NCBI RefSeq assembly: GCF_900634625.1
Contig: NC_041034.1
Coordinates: forward strand, 19,835,971 to 19,899,970
Length of the DNA: 64,000 nucleotides
From: Parambassis ranga
Taxonomy: Eukaryota > Chordata > Actinopteri > Ambassidae
Reading direction: 5' to 3'
The position numbers and the translations under genes were made by a program. Under the pieces are notes generated by a model. The model was given only the letters and a program-made list of their open reading frames with translations, had not been told where the DNA came from and did not search any database. This document shows positions 13,421 through 27,100 of this stretch, in pieces (position 1 is the first letter of the stretch; each line of letters begins with the position of its first letter).

Positions 13421-14308
13421 AATAAAGTTGAAAACCTGGCAGTCAGAGCAGCAGAGGTATTTGTCCAAAGGTTGCCTCTAAGCATCCTTTTCCAGCAGCA
13501 AACATTTGCCACTACGAGTCTGGTATCCATCACCTACATAACTCTCTTTGATGATGTCCAGCAGTCTCTAAAATGTCTCGCTAATATAGTCTTAAACTAT
13601 GGTGTGTTGGTCATCAGGCATACAGTGACAAGTCCTCAGAAGCGTGTCTGGGCAAGAGGATAATATTCCATAATATTGGAATTCTGTGTTCCTCATCATC
13701 TTTACATGATTACTTCATGATGAAGACCTGCAGATTTAATGAGGTCAAGATTCCTTTGTTGCATCATCCCATTATACCATGATAAGAGAGTCACAGAACA
13801 AAAGAACAAATATATTAGTGATAAAATACTAAGAAATGCTTAGTGTAACCTAAATACGGTCTGTGATACCACCTGCCAGATGACAGCAGTATATGGTTAG
13901 TTGTTTTTGATATTCCTGTGGTCTACATCGTGATGCACCATTTGTTCTTTAAATCCTGGATGGAGGGAAGTTTATATCCACTGATGGTCTAGAGTGATTT
14001 GAGGTTAAAGGCAGCGCAGTTCCCACACCACGGCCCACAGAGTCTTGGGCCCACTTCCAAAATCCAAGCTGTCTCTGGTGAAAGAGGCTTTTTCACTACA
14101 TGGCTAACAGGACATCCCAGGTCTTCTGTGGTTTTAAAATAAATTAACATGCTGTTGCTATTCTCTACTGTGGATCATTTAATGTTGATGGTCCAGCCTC
14201 TTTCATGTCTTCCTGTAGTTCATGGTGAGTTTGTGGTCAGTCAGTCAAGGAGAGATCGTTGGCACCACTTTGTCAGATGGTGACCTTTGCTTTAGGCTTA
14301 CCAAAATT

Positions 14309-14400
14309 CTTGATGCCCTGCAAGAGACGAAGATGAATAAATAAATCAGGTGTTTTTGAATATGAGTAGGATCTAATCATCGCCTTATTGTCAGGCCTGA
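14309..14400 (-). repeat. Right arm of a perfect 92-bp inverted repeat
   Basis: It begins CTTGATGCCCTGCAAGAGAC and ends TTGTCAGGCCTGA. It is the exact reverse complement of 12501-12592. Confidence 0.95.
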
Positions 14401-16979
14401 GTACACATTCTTGAAAACATTTGTTTGTCTAGTTGGTTCTTGTCAGTGGTTTCCAAGGTGCAATGACATTGTCATAATCAAGTACCAAGAGATATCTGTG
14501 TTTTCAGTGTGGTTTTGGCCATAAATTAAAGCTAAAAGTTCTTTAGACGGAGCGGCTCCACACTCTCTCCCTAGCCCCTCTGAATAGGGCCTAGCAGCAC
14601 ACTCCCAAAGCCCGCCAGCCAATAATCAGCAACTAGAGGTGACTATGATACTAGGAAGTTAAATGTCCAACTTTAGTGTTACTATGTCCTCTTTAGCCAT
14701 CAACTTCCATCTTTCATCTGGTAGATTTGAACAGCGAGTTGCTCAGGAGTGAACCTCACAGCCTCACTTTAAACAGCAAACTCAGCACCATGTTTATTTT
14801 CAGTTTCACTTGTGAGGACTCAATCCTCACATTACCCACAACTGGTGTGATTGTCATCCTCGGCACCTTCGATCGCTGCGTCGCTCGTGAAGTGTTGATA
14901 ATTCGACATGAGAGAAGACCACGAGGCTGCTTTTATTAATGAACTGCTGCGAATCCCCCATCAGGTCACAGTTACGGAGTGCAAGAACTGTTCTCCGTGA
15001 TGCTGCTTTGTGCGCTTCGATCACAAGGTTTCTTTTTTTTTTATCACCTGCGTGCAGCGGGATGTATTCCTATTCCATGTTTAGTAGAAGTAAATTCACC
15101 TTTGAACCAAAGCAGAGATGACAAAGCCTCCGACATAGTTGAAGGCCACAGCGGTGGATCAGCATCACATGTGACTATATGAATTTTCTTTTCAATGCCA
15201 GAGGGTGAAACTGCACAGACTAACCTTACATCCATACAGGAGAAGTCCTTTCTATGCTTGAGAATTGTTGGAAAATTGAAACCTGAATGGTGTTTCGTAC
15301 TGCACAGAACCCGATGAAAGAGTGCCTCCAATCCAAATTCACACAACCCTTTGATGTTTGTTGGAATAATTTTCTGCCTACTTCTCATTTTCCATTTTTA
15401 TGCTTGCTTTTGAATTTTGATTGCGACTACAGGCACTTTTCAATTGATATGCATTATGAACTCTGTAATAATTCAAAGGGCCTTTGTTGGGGGGGAACAA
15501 ACATGTCATTTGTCTTTAAAAAATTTGTATGACTTTTTGTGTAGCTGTTCACCTTTGTTGGAGTTCAGAGAGCGTGGTTCACCAGATGGCTGTTGTCGCT
15601 ACACATGCAGATTCATGAGGGAGTTTGTGAAATTAAATGTCTTGTTTGTTGTGTTTTTCTAACAATGTCTGTTCCTGTATGTACATTCACGCCCTAGTGG
15701 CCTAGCGTGTGTTTGTATGCACACATGCCTGTGTGTGTGTGTATATTTATGCATGTATACGATCTCCTGCCTTCAAATTTGGTGACTGGTTCCTTCGAGG
15801 GATGGTGAAACTTGAGAGGCCGCCTAAAATACTGTGCAGTAATTGGAATTGCTTTATCTTCAGTCTCATCAATTAATGTGCAATTTTCCATTTAATCACT
15901 AACACGCTTTTTTGCATTTGCAATTAAAATGAGGACTGATAACAGAGAAGATGCCTTTCAGCTGATACCAGTTGGAATGAGAACAGAAACCAGAAGATGC
16001 AATCAGTACACAAAATGACTCGCGGAGACATGCGCGCGGCACACAAACAAGTGTGCAACGCAAACAGTCATGCTCACATACTGCAGCACTGAATACGCAC
16101 ACACACGCACACACACACAAGAACAGCATGACATGATAAAACATGCAGATTTACAGCTAAAAAAAACCCAAATTAGAAACCAAACCACCATTTAACATCA
16201 GACTGTTGGCAAAGGTTTTTGGATTGGAATGCCACTCAATCGGAGAAGAGTCTCAGCCAGTTGTCTCGTCTGACTTTTCCATTCAGAGACAGACTCTGGC
16301 AGGGTCCGGGTCTCAGTTGGTGATGAGCTCACTGGCGGAGAACGTCTGTCGTATATTGTCCTTGATTCAAAGGGGAGAGAGGAGATGCTCGCATCACTTC
16401 CTGTCTGGCAGCAGGAACCCGAACACTACCCCAAAAGACTTCTTTTTATTATTATTATTATAGGAAGAGTGCTGGACACAGAGAGCTGTAGGAGACAATA
16501 GCATCAGAAGCAGTAAAAAAAGGCAAAAACTACACCATTTATTATAAGAGAAATTGTAAAAATAGACTTTTTTACCATCTAACAACATTCTGTTGTACGC
16601 TTTAAATTGTGATAATGCATCCTAACTTCTTTATTTAACATGTCTAACTGAAAAAATATTATACAAAATAACCTAACTGTACCAAAATAATGTACAAAGC
16701 AAAACATTACACTCACTGCATAATAGACTCATTTGACAACAGTCATGTGACTGTTGGGGATTCTGTGAGTTGTGTGTTCTTTTTTTTACAGTTGTCATGC
16801 AGACTAAAGTGAATTAGGACTAATATTAATTTTTAAAAGATTGAGAAACATGGAAATATGTTGTGTATACTGATTCCAATATTTCATTAATGTTCCTACT
16901 TAAACTATATTTATTTAAGATAATATGTTGTAATTTAAATGATTGCTATAATTCTTTTTCATGAGGCCGTAACCTCACA

Positions 16980-17300
16980 GCCGCACACTGCAAATCCTGG
17001 GCTTTAGCGGTCAGGCGGATTTACTGCTCATTTTTTATTTCCTGAGGCGGTAGCTCTGTATGGATGTTGCAACCATTGTGGAGATTTTGCTCAGATGTTC
17101 CAGTTCCATTTCACTAGCTTATAATCAAGCACTTTTCCTCCAGGTCAATGCCATTCATTCCAAGTGCACCAGTCCATTGTAAATTGCTGCCTGCCTTTCA
17201 TGACCACACAAGGCTTTCCATGGCATTATAAGGCATTTTTCCAGATTAGGATAGCAGATTAGTGTACCCAGCCAGTACGTTTTCAGAAGAAAATGCTGGT
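16980..17300. promoter_or_regulatory. Candidate conserved non-coding element
   Basis: Unique balanced-composition block (GGTCAGGCGGATTTACTGCT; TTATAATCAAGCACTTTTCC; CCATTGTAAATTGCTGCCTG). It lies 0.7-1 kb before coding exon 1. Inferred only. Confidence 0.3.
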
Positions 17301-17514
17301 GTGAATCCGAGTTTGGTGCACAAAACTGAAAGAAAAAAAACTGTGTTTAATCAAGTCTAATCAGCCTCTTCCCCTTTAGAGGTTCATATACACATAGGTT
17401 ATATGTAGCTTCAGGATGGAGATCCAGCTGTGCTTGGCTATAGTAAGTTGGATCAGTGGTAGGGGGTCTCTGTGTGTGCGCATATGTGTGTGTTTGTGTA
17501 ATGTACCCCCAAAC

Positions 17515-17830
17515 CAATTAGCTCCTTCAGTTGGGGGCGGGGGCCATGGTTACAGCGGCGTTCCGCAGGGTACGGCCCCTTAGCCCTGTGGGGTCCCGGC
17601 CAATAGCAATTAGCTCACCAACAAGAGCCCTAATTAGCCCTCTTGATTGGCTTGGTTACAGTGCAACAACAACACCAGCAGCCAACACTTAGAGACGACC
17701 AAGGTGACTCCACCGCCATGCGAGGCTTTAAAGCCAGCTGTAATTAGCAAACAAGCGTAGCTGTTTGTAATTGGTAAACAAGTACTCGGGTTTGTTTGTG
17801 GTGTCATTATGAACCCGCTGCTATGTAAAG
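17515..17830. promoter_or_regulatory. Candidate enhancer ahead of coding exon 1
   Basis: A dense run of homeodomain-type cores (CAATTAGCTC, CTAATTAGCC, TGTAATTAGC, TGTAATTGG) and forkhead-like GCAAACAA/GTAAACAA sites in unique sequence, 200-500 bp before the exon. Composition differs sharply from the flanks. Confidence 0.4.
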
Positions 17831-18019
17831 TATTGCTGTAAAAAGTATTGTTTGAAAGAAGTGTTAGGAGAGAAGCAGACTGATATGATGTGTGTTCAGA
17901 ATCTTCTATTATTTAATCATAGCAGCACCTGGTGGCTGCTGCTGTAATAGAATCTACAATCACTTCATTCATGCGAGTTGATTTCTTTGCTTTGCTTTGT
18001 TATTTGTTTCCCACCACAG

Positions 18020-18126
18020 TCTCAATGTGAAGCTGTCCCATGATGCAACATGTGTCCCCAGCACCTGCAGTGACAATGATGGCCACCCAGAGCGTTCCTC
18101 CACCATCGTACCAGGAGAGCCAACAG
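18020..18126 (+). CDS. pknox2: pknox2 exon with start codon (coding exon 1)
   Basis: The exon follows an acceptor ending CCACCACAG and carries 20 nt of 5' UTR. Coding starts at the ATG at 18040 (MMQHVSPAPAVTMMATQS...), which matches the PKNOX2 N-terminus. It ends at CAACAG before the donor GTGAGA, in phase 0, giving 29 codons. A second ATG pair lies at residues 13-14 (18076 and 18079). The one at 18079 has A at -3 and G at +4, a better context than the first ATG (C at -3), and it corresponds to the start used by PKNOX1. Confidence 0.93.
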
Positions 18127-21100
18127 GTGAGAGAAAGGGTGCATGCGTGCAATGAACTATAGATAGTGCTTGTTGTGTGTTATTTGAAAGTGCACATGAA
18201 ACGGAGATTATTGTACATCGTAGGGTTAAATATGCAATCAATAACAATATTACAATTATTATTTTTTTTATTTTGCCTTAAATTAAATACAATATGGTGT
18301 GCATTTATATACCACTTTTTCTCCTACACACCCTTTTGTGCACTCACACACATTTAACATATTCTGAATAAACCAGTGAAATACACTTGTAGTGGTAGCA
18401 GACATCATGATCCCATAGACATATATAACTACGTGGAGTGTCTGTAATGTCATGTTGGCAGCATCAAGGTCCACCTAAAACCCCCAATACAGGCCGAAGT
18501 GATGGAGCAGTTGCTGAAGCAGAAAGCCCACACTCTTGAGTCGGCACCACTTAATGCAGTTATGCCCACAATTATGCAGAATGTTAGGTAGACATAAAAC
18601 AATCTTTTTATTTTTGCTGCAAAGTTGGACATTTGAACATAGGAGTCTGTGAGGATTGACTCACTTTTGGAGCCAGCCTCTTGAGACTGTGGGGTAAACT
18701 GGACTTTTTATCACTTCCGCTTGGGCTTCATTTGTCAGGCAGGTTGCTACTTGGTAGTACGTTATTTTCCAGGAACAATTACCAAGACATCCATGGAAAA
18801 CAAAAAAAAACGTACAAGTTGCTCAAATCCCTTTGCTACAACAATCAACTGTGAGGTCAGAATGCCTTCTTGCTGCCCCATGTGTTCCACCACTGACAGG
18901 TGCCATGCCAGATAATCAACGTTCACTTCACCTGTCAGTGCTCAGTGTTATGACTTGACTGCCATATGTCCAATGCTTGTGACAATGTGTATTTGCTTAC
19001 TGTTGTCCTGTAGGACCAAGCACTATGACATCAGCACCAGATCAAGGCAGACACATGGTGATTGATCCTGTAGATCAGAGCTAGATGACCAAAAGTAAAT
19101 ATACACCATGTGCAGCTTTAGTGTACAGCTGGTCTGTTTTTAGTTGTAAATTTGGAAAATGTTAACACTGCAGTCTACTAGATGATTGTTTGCATTATGG
19201 ATTAATTGTCCATAATTAATTGATTAATATCTTTAGACATAAACCAGTGGAAAATGTTACTTAGTTTCCAGACTAACAGTTCTAAACTTCCATTTATTGG
19301 TTCATTGTTGCAGCTTTACAAGCATGTAATGAGTATTTAGATGATAACTTTGTGTGTTTGTTTCAAAATAAAAGCCATGACCTCTTCATCAGACTTTATA
19401 AATAGGCTTAAGAGGGGACCAAAAAACGCATATGGTGGCTGTCTGTCCACATACTTTTGTCCATATAGTGCAATACTAACACCCTATTGCTACTTCAAGA
19501 CTGTTGAGTGTGAAGGTTCCATGCTGTCGCAATGGAAGATAACAAAGTGGGGCTCCAGTAAGTGACACGAATAAAATAAATGTAATAGGAATATGACATA
19601 ATACTACAGGGATGTTATAGAGCAAGACGATCATGCTGAGCACGTCTCTATAGGTTTATTAAAATGATGTTCCATGAGTCTGAATTGCATGTTATAATTA
19701 AGTGCAAGACGGATACACAGTGTATGTCAAAGTGTGAGAATAAGAGGTCAAGCCCCCGCCTGCTGCCCGACCAGCCATGCTGCTAACAGGTCAGTGTAAT
19801 TAACACGGAGCTAACCGAAGCAGGACCTGGTTTTTGTTCAACCATCCAATGGAGGTGAAACTGGAGCGCCAGACCACCTAACCTCCTCCTTCTCCTCCTC
19901 CTAGTCCACACCACCTCTGCCTGTTTTGCGCCCAGAGGATTAGTGCCAGGGGAGAGCTCCCGAGCCGCAGCCTCCGTGCTCGGCAAATGCAAATGAGAGC
20001 TAGTTAAGTGTGAAGAAGCTAATTTATTTCCCATTTGGTGCTGGGATTAAGACTTGAAGCTTCCTCCCACCCCACCCTGATTCGAAAAAAAAAAAGAAAA
20101 AGAGAGGGGGGTTGTTAGACTCATTTCCTCTGAATGAGAAGACAGGAAAGTGGGGTAAAAGGATGAAGAAGACGGATCATGTTCGTGAAGCACATCACTT
20201 TCACAACACAAAGTGAACAGATTCCAACGATACCGCGATCAACCACCGCCAGCATCATCTTCTTCACATCGACACACAATGCACAGCGCCGTCAGACAGC
20301 TGTGATTCACACTCTTCTGTGCTTCTTATTACAAATTGAATATTTATCATTTAACAGCAATCTATATATGACTTGTGTGTGCGCCATGTTCAATTACAGA
20401 ATCTATCCTAACACATTCATTGTGCTTAACAGCCTCATTACAAGGCGACTGACCTGTCAAGCAACAATGATTCATTCCAGCTACATCCTCATTTGTAGTC
20501 TGACGGCGTCGGATGCTTGTTGCACCTTATTACTTTTGAAAAAGTGATTAAAAAATTAGACCTCACCGGCAGCTGTGCGCTCAAGCCAAGAGGTAGAAGA
20601 GTGGGGTTTACACAGCTGATAAACATGTTAGTGGGCTCATTCGGGTATTCACATTTGGTCTGACTAATTCTGGTGAATTTGAAGTGACGATTTTTTTTCC
20701 AATGATGTAATCTATTAAATTGTTCCTCCGCCGCTTTCATCCATATGGGATGCCGTTTTGGCATACTAATGTATGACATTTCCATCAACAGACTTTTAGT
20801 CAGGAGCTAATTATCATAATGCATGCTAACATGCCAGACGTGTCTAATTTTGGATATGTATGCAATACAGTGTGAATGTGCTAACTTGCTCATTGGATGA
20901 AAATCAACAAGCTAATGTTGTTTTGTATATATAGCATGGCCAGACATGCCCAATCATCAAAAACCTCTCTATCAACAGTGGACAAGGGCGTAGTTTTAGC
21001 ATGGACATAGGTGATGCGTCCCCACCAACAATTTGATCCCCACCACAGCGTTGCTAACATGTCTTAGCTTGGGTGATTTAACTGATTTAACTGAACACTG

Positions 21101-24100
21101 ACAAACAAAAATATTCTTTTTTAGATGACGGGCACAACTCAGCAGAACACCAAGACCCCACAGGTCCACATCCCAGCAGCCTCTGCAGCAGGAAATACCT
21201 CTGTCAGTGTGACCCTTGACCCCCAGGGCCAGCTCGAGTCTGACAAGAGGGCTGTTTACAGGTTAGTGTGATCTCCCGTGCTATAAACATCATCTTTCAC
21301 ATACAAACATACACACAGACAACCATCTCTCGATGATGATGACTTCCTTTGTTGGGAGATAAAGTGGCTGTGTATTTGTTTGGTTTGAGAGTGCAGCATT
21401 CTGCCCTTGATCCCCCCCCCCCCCCTCGCTTGTTTTCTTCAGAAAAAAAACTATTACATTCTGTCTTTGGGCCCCATGCTGGCTTATAGAAATTGGACTA
21501 AATTGACTGTATGTGCTACTCCACGATGAAGGCCACGGGCCATAATGTTGCTTTTAATACGTTCTCTTAAAACCAGCCATGACATAAAAGCTTTTGAAAT
21601 AGTACTTGAAGGGTGCTTCTTTCAATTTTCACTCAGTGTCATTCATAAACTAAAGACCACCTTGAGTAAACGCTCTCACTCATCAAAGGCTGTTCGCTTT
21701 CCTCCTCTTTGAATTTAATAAATTGACTTTAAAATAAGCATTTGATACAGCAGCAGCAGCAGCAGTGGGTTTGTATGGGAGACTATGGGCTGTAGCATCT
21801 CTGTGATGATTGGACTGAACCAATGCCAGGTTTAAATCTACATCCAGATGTGTATCATTTCATTAGGTTATTATTTTGTGTATGATTCCAGACCAAAATT
21901 TTAAAACATCATTTATTTCTCTTTCACGCCAACAGTCATTTTCAAAGGTAAGCATTCCTCTCTAGATGCTAGAAGCTCATCATACTGCTAGTAGATAGTT
22001 TTGTGTTGGATTAGTGTAGAGATACTCTGAAATTGATTTCATTACATGTAAAAATTATTGGCTTTCTTTTACAGGTACTGTATTGTTCTCATAATTTCCA
22101 AATATATTAGCAGGTATTTGTGCTACAACGGTCAGTTCCTATTTTTCAACACCCAGAATGCACTGCACAGGTTATTGTCTTAGTTTGCTGCTACTAAAAC
22201 ACGTTGCAGCTGCTTAAGCGCAAACTAAAACTCAACAATTGAATGAATGAAAGCGAAGGGTAACAGTGTACGTTCAACAAATCAGGCAGTCAAACTGTTG
22301 AGGTAATCTACAAGGTGCAGGCGGAAACAAGGTCATTAAAAAGAAAAGAAAAACAGACAAGAACACTTAAAAAATGGTTCAAATACATTTTGCTGAGACA
22401 AAAGACGACCTGACAACGACAGCACACTAAATACACAGAGGGACAATGAGAGACAGGTGTGACACATTTGGGCGGGGCTGGTCAGTAGCTGGTGGAGACG
22501 CAAGAGGAAGCAGACAGAACTGAGGAAGAATGAAGAATACATAGACTCACTCCTTACTCCCTACTCCCCATATGGGGAGTTCCAAGTAGGGCACCATACA
22601 GTGAACTTACTGTGGAAGCATTTTTGGACATTTTGGACACTACCTCCCTCATTTTCTGTTGCCGCTGATTACGTCAGTGCTGTCGCAAATTAAACGAGTC
22701 AATCTCGACTAACAAAACTACGTTGTTAGCAACAGAGCAACAGAGTTTGTTTAGCCGGTCATGCTACATTCTTTAAACCATCATTTTATCTATAAGACAG
22801 GTAACGTAACTTCTGTTCCCGTTCTTCTTGCCGGTCTGAGCAATGCATGATGGTGACCAACCAACTATGAGACATTTGTTACATGAGGACAGTACGTAAA
22901 GAAATGTGCTGTAAAATTCCAGTGTTCACTATTACAAGTTCAAACCTATCTGACATCGATGTTACCACAGAAAACAGACGAGGAAGGTCCAGAAAGCCAG
23001 CATTAAAAAAAATAAAAACTCTGAAGTAGAGTCTGAAGTCATGACGATACATCACATTGCTGGTTTTTAAACAGTTGGTCTCTAAATGTGTACACTGATC
23101 TCTTAAAATGTTTCTATTATTTACTAAAAAACAACAGTTGCTGCCATATTTTATTATCAGAATCTCAGTTAAAGCATTATGAAGTGTTGTCTGATTATCA
23201 ACTGTGTTTTCCTCACTTTGTCAGCCTTATTTTAGGATGTTTACATATGGCCCTACAGACAATCGTTCCACATTCCACGCTTCTTATTTACCGTGTAGAG
23301 ACCCTGGAAGGCACCACCTTGTTAGGTGTGGAAAATAAGAAAGAAAATCACTAGTGGGTGAATCCAAAAACACCAGTAAAAAAAAAAAACACACACACAC
23401 ACACACCTCCCTCCTCTCTCTGCTCATCACTAGAATATTGATGCACCCTTATAATGAGCTTGTATTATCTATTTATGAAGTAAATTATTCAAAATATAGA
23501 GACATTTTTAATCGAGCCGGGGCGATCTCCCGGTGTAGGCAGCGCACCAACAACTAACTAACTAGATTTTGTTGAGGCGGAGGCTGCTCTGCACAGGCTG
23601 GCTCTGCACCAGACCAGACCTACAACAGTGACACTGCACGCAGTGTAACGGCGGCGTCTGTCCCTGGCCTCCTCGGGTCCTACCAGCGGGTATCCGCCAA
23701 TACTGTCAGAGGAGGTGTGTGAGCACCCCACGCTCAGACCTGAGGCAAGCCACTGTAAAGTCCTTAGCAGCTCCTCTGAGATACAAGGCTGCCTTTGATG
23801 TCAGCAGCCATGTTTGGAGCCGCTCCGGGTGGTAGGGGTGGTGGTGCTGCTGGTTGAGTCAGCCCCACTTCCACTTCCACATGGGGATTTTGGATCTCCT
23901 CTTTCTTCTCTAAAACACACATAAGGGAGGTACATAGTGGCAACAAAACCTTTTTTTAACAGTCTTTTTATCCAGCTCTCTTTTTAGAGAATGCATTACT
24001 GCTAATGGCAATGTGCTATATAAGAGCAGGGATCTGTGCATGTATGGATGTATGTGTTGACTGCATGAATTAATATTAAACATATGCAAAATAGAAGGTG

Positions 24101-27100
24101 TAAACGCATACACAAGTACAGGGTACAGACTGAAGCTATAGCAACATACAGTTTTTCTGTAAACCATAGCAGAAATTAGCATGTCATGGCTTTTTTTGGC
24201 TAAAAGACAATTCAGTTTTTTTATTAATTCAGATAATTGTATTTGTGGCCTACAGAAATGTGATACTTGAATGTTATGTTTATTAATCTTCACAAATGAA
24301 CCACAATTACTAGCAGTTTAAAGCTGTTGCTGTCACATGACTGCATCATCACCGACATTTTTACCACCAGTTTCTCAATTCACAACTCATTAGCTTGTTA
24401 CCGAATGCTTCAAGATGTACAATAGCTTAAAAATCATTGTATTAAATAAATATAAAAAAATCATCTTTTGTTAACCACATGTTATTTTAGGCAATTAACA
24501 AAACCCATTAAAAAGTGACGAAACACTAAAATGCTAATTTGCTGAAAATGGTTTTAGGACTCATTTGCATAATTTTTCAACTTACTAGACCTTCATGTGG
24601 TACGGAGTGGTATTGCACAAAGCTTTTGACTGTGGCTACCAGGTTAGCTTGCTAACTTCAGTGATATTTCTGCAACACAATCATTTAGGTCAGAGCCATA
24701 TTGGTATATTTTCTTCTTTATATGGAAATGTGTTTAAACCTTAAAGTATCTATAAAGAGGTGAAGTCCCGCCCCTTTCCAGTGCAGCCTATCAACTTATT
24801 ATGGATGCATGCCATCACCTGGATTGGTGAAGTGCCCCTTTTTTAACAGCAGCCTTATTATCATTAAGTGGAATGAAGTTTTCCGTTTTAAACATCTGTG
24901 AGAGCCCTTGAACAATAGATGGTTTACAGGCAAACATAGCTGAAGATGATCAGTGTGGTAACAACAGCACAGGGGTGAAGGATAAAATAAGGTACTCAAA
25001 TAGTGATATAGTTAAAATGCTGTGATTACGAGTGTCAGAGGCAGCACGGAGCATCCAGCAGCATGTGCTGTTAAACATGATTATGTGTAATTCCTTGCTG
25101 TTCAGTATTCAGAGGAGGCTGAGTAAAAAAAAAATATTTTTTGGATGCGTTTTTTGTCCTTGCAAGGAGCTAATGACTAAACGCACCTTGTTATAAACAC
25201 AATTAAATTTGACTGCACTTCCGTCTCCCACAGTGAGTCAAATTATGCAAAAAAAAAAAAAGACACAAATAGCACTCTTATTTTAATACAAGTCTGATCT
25301 GCCAGCGCTCTCTCTGCCTCTACACAGGGCTCATATGGGGGCTGTAGACTTTGAAAAGCAGAAAAAAGCAGCAAGAATCTGCCATTTTTTTTTCTTTTCT
25401 TTAATTATTTTTTGCTCAGGAAGTCTGTGCAGGCTTTAATGTTTCTTTTCACTAATTGCTGGAATGCCAACTTTATGAGGAGATGTGTGGTTTCCTCTCT
25501 CCCTTCTCTCTGTCTCTCTGCCTACTTTGTTATTAGCGGCAGAGTAAATGTGTGATAGGGTAATTAGCCTAATGAGTTGTGGCATTTACTATAAAGATCC
25601 TTCTGGATTCCCTGCATCTCATTAAGAGAAGCTGGTGAGGCAGGCTTTTGTTTTTCAGGTTGCGGATGCAGCGTTTTTGCGCTTGATGGAAACATGCACT
25701 TAATTGAAAGAGACATGATAATAGTCCTTTCTGTTTTCAACAGAAACGTCCTTGTGATTTCTAAGAAGCGATCTTCTGTGTTTTTACCAGAACTCGCTGT
25801 TTTAAGGTTTATGAGTTTGCATGTCTGGCTTTACATGTAGTGAAAAGGCAAGGTGTGTTATTAAGAAACGCCTATGCACGATTTCACATTTCAACAAATG
25901 ATCGATAATAACATACATTTATTCAACATTTCCTCATACATTAGAGCATATTCTGCATGTTCACCTACTAGAAAAGGTCATTTTTAACAGGTTGATGGCC
26001 ACGCAGCTCAACACATAAAGGTGTTTTCTTATATTTTAATAACTTTAAGCCTTTATTTTGACAGGAAGCAAACACACAAAGTTATAATTTAAATACTCAT
26101 CATATATATAACTTTTGAACACTACCGTTCAAAAGTTTGGGGTCACCTGGAAATGTCTTTATTTAAAAAAAATGTTTTTTTTTTTTTCAATGAAGATAAC
26201 ATTAAAGTAATCAGACATACAGTCCAGACATTGTTAATCTGGTAAATGACTGTTCTAGCTAGTAAAGGCTGATTTTTAATATATACAAAGGTACAGAGGC
26301 TCTTTTCCAGCAACCATCATTTCTGTGTTCTAATGCTACATTGTGTTAGCTAATCGTGTTAAAAAGGCTCATTGATTATTAGAAAACTCCTGTGAAATTA
26401 TGTCAGCACAGCTGAACTGTTATGCTGATGTGAGAAGCTGTAGAACTGGCCTGGTGACCCCAAACCTTTGAACAGTAGTGTATATATATATAGCTCCAAG
26501 AATTAGTCAAGGAACTTGAGTTTGGAAGTTTTAATATGCACATTTTCAGGATCTTACACCTCTTTGTCCATGACATGTCTGAATCCATTGATTGATCAAT
26601 CATAGACAATCAATCCATAATGCAAACAATCATCCAGTAGACTGCAGCATTAGGACTTCTACCTTAAAACATTTTTGAGTTTTTGAGTCCTTGTGGGAGG
26701 CTGTGACTGTTGCCATGTTGGTAACATCTGAGTGCACCTAAACTACTCATTAATCCAAGTACAGGCAAAGACGAAGGGGGGCTGTGTTTACTTCATCTGT
26801 ACAATTTAGGACACGTAGCTATTTTCTCAGCTGAAGTCATGTTAAGCATTCGCCTTGGTGTGTCCATTAAAAACATTTGGTTAGGTTTTTCTAAATATTG
26901 TGTTAAAATTTCATGCCACATATCTCTACTGTTTTCGGCTATGTCTCATGGGGACAAATCCTGCCTTGACCCATACATACACACACATAGATTGAAACCT
27001 GACCAATATTGGAGTATTAGGACCGATAATGATTCCTATATTATAATATCAACCAGTATTATCTGCTTAAATTAAAGGCAGTTGAACTGGACAGTAATCC

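Larger units (their letters stand above)
1..18019. other. Non-coding region upstream of pknox2 coding exon 1
   Basis: No open frame here shows family similarity, and no coding exon was found. In other vertebrates PKNOX2 has non-coding first exons and long 5' introns, so this is probably intron or upstream regulatory DNA. It contains miniature transposons, LINE remnants, microsatellites and several unique blocks, listed separately. Parts not listed (for example 5000-5800, 8250-9050, 10020-11600) show nothing I can name beyond AT-rich unique sequence. Confidence 0.6.
18127..21124 (+). other. pknox2: pknox2 intron 1
   Basis: It runs from donor GTGAGA to acceptor TTTTTTAG. It contains old interspersed repeats at about 18480-18780 and 19168-19270, and two non-repetitive blocks at 19750-20050 and 20170-20830 that look like regulatory elements. 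Confidence 0.85.

Noticed and set aside
20179..20547. Open frame of 122 codons in intron 1
   Set aside because: Composition and codon pattern are not protein-like, there is no motif, and it sits inside a candidate non-coding element.
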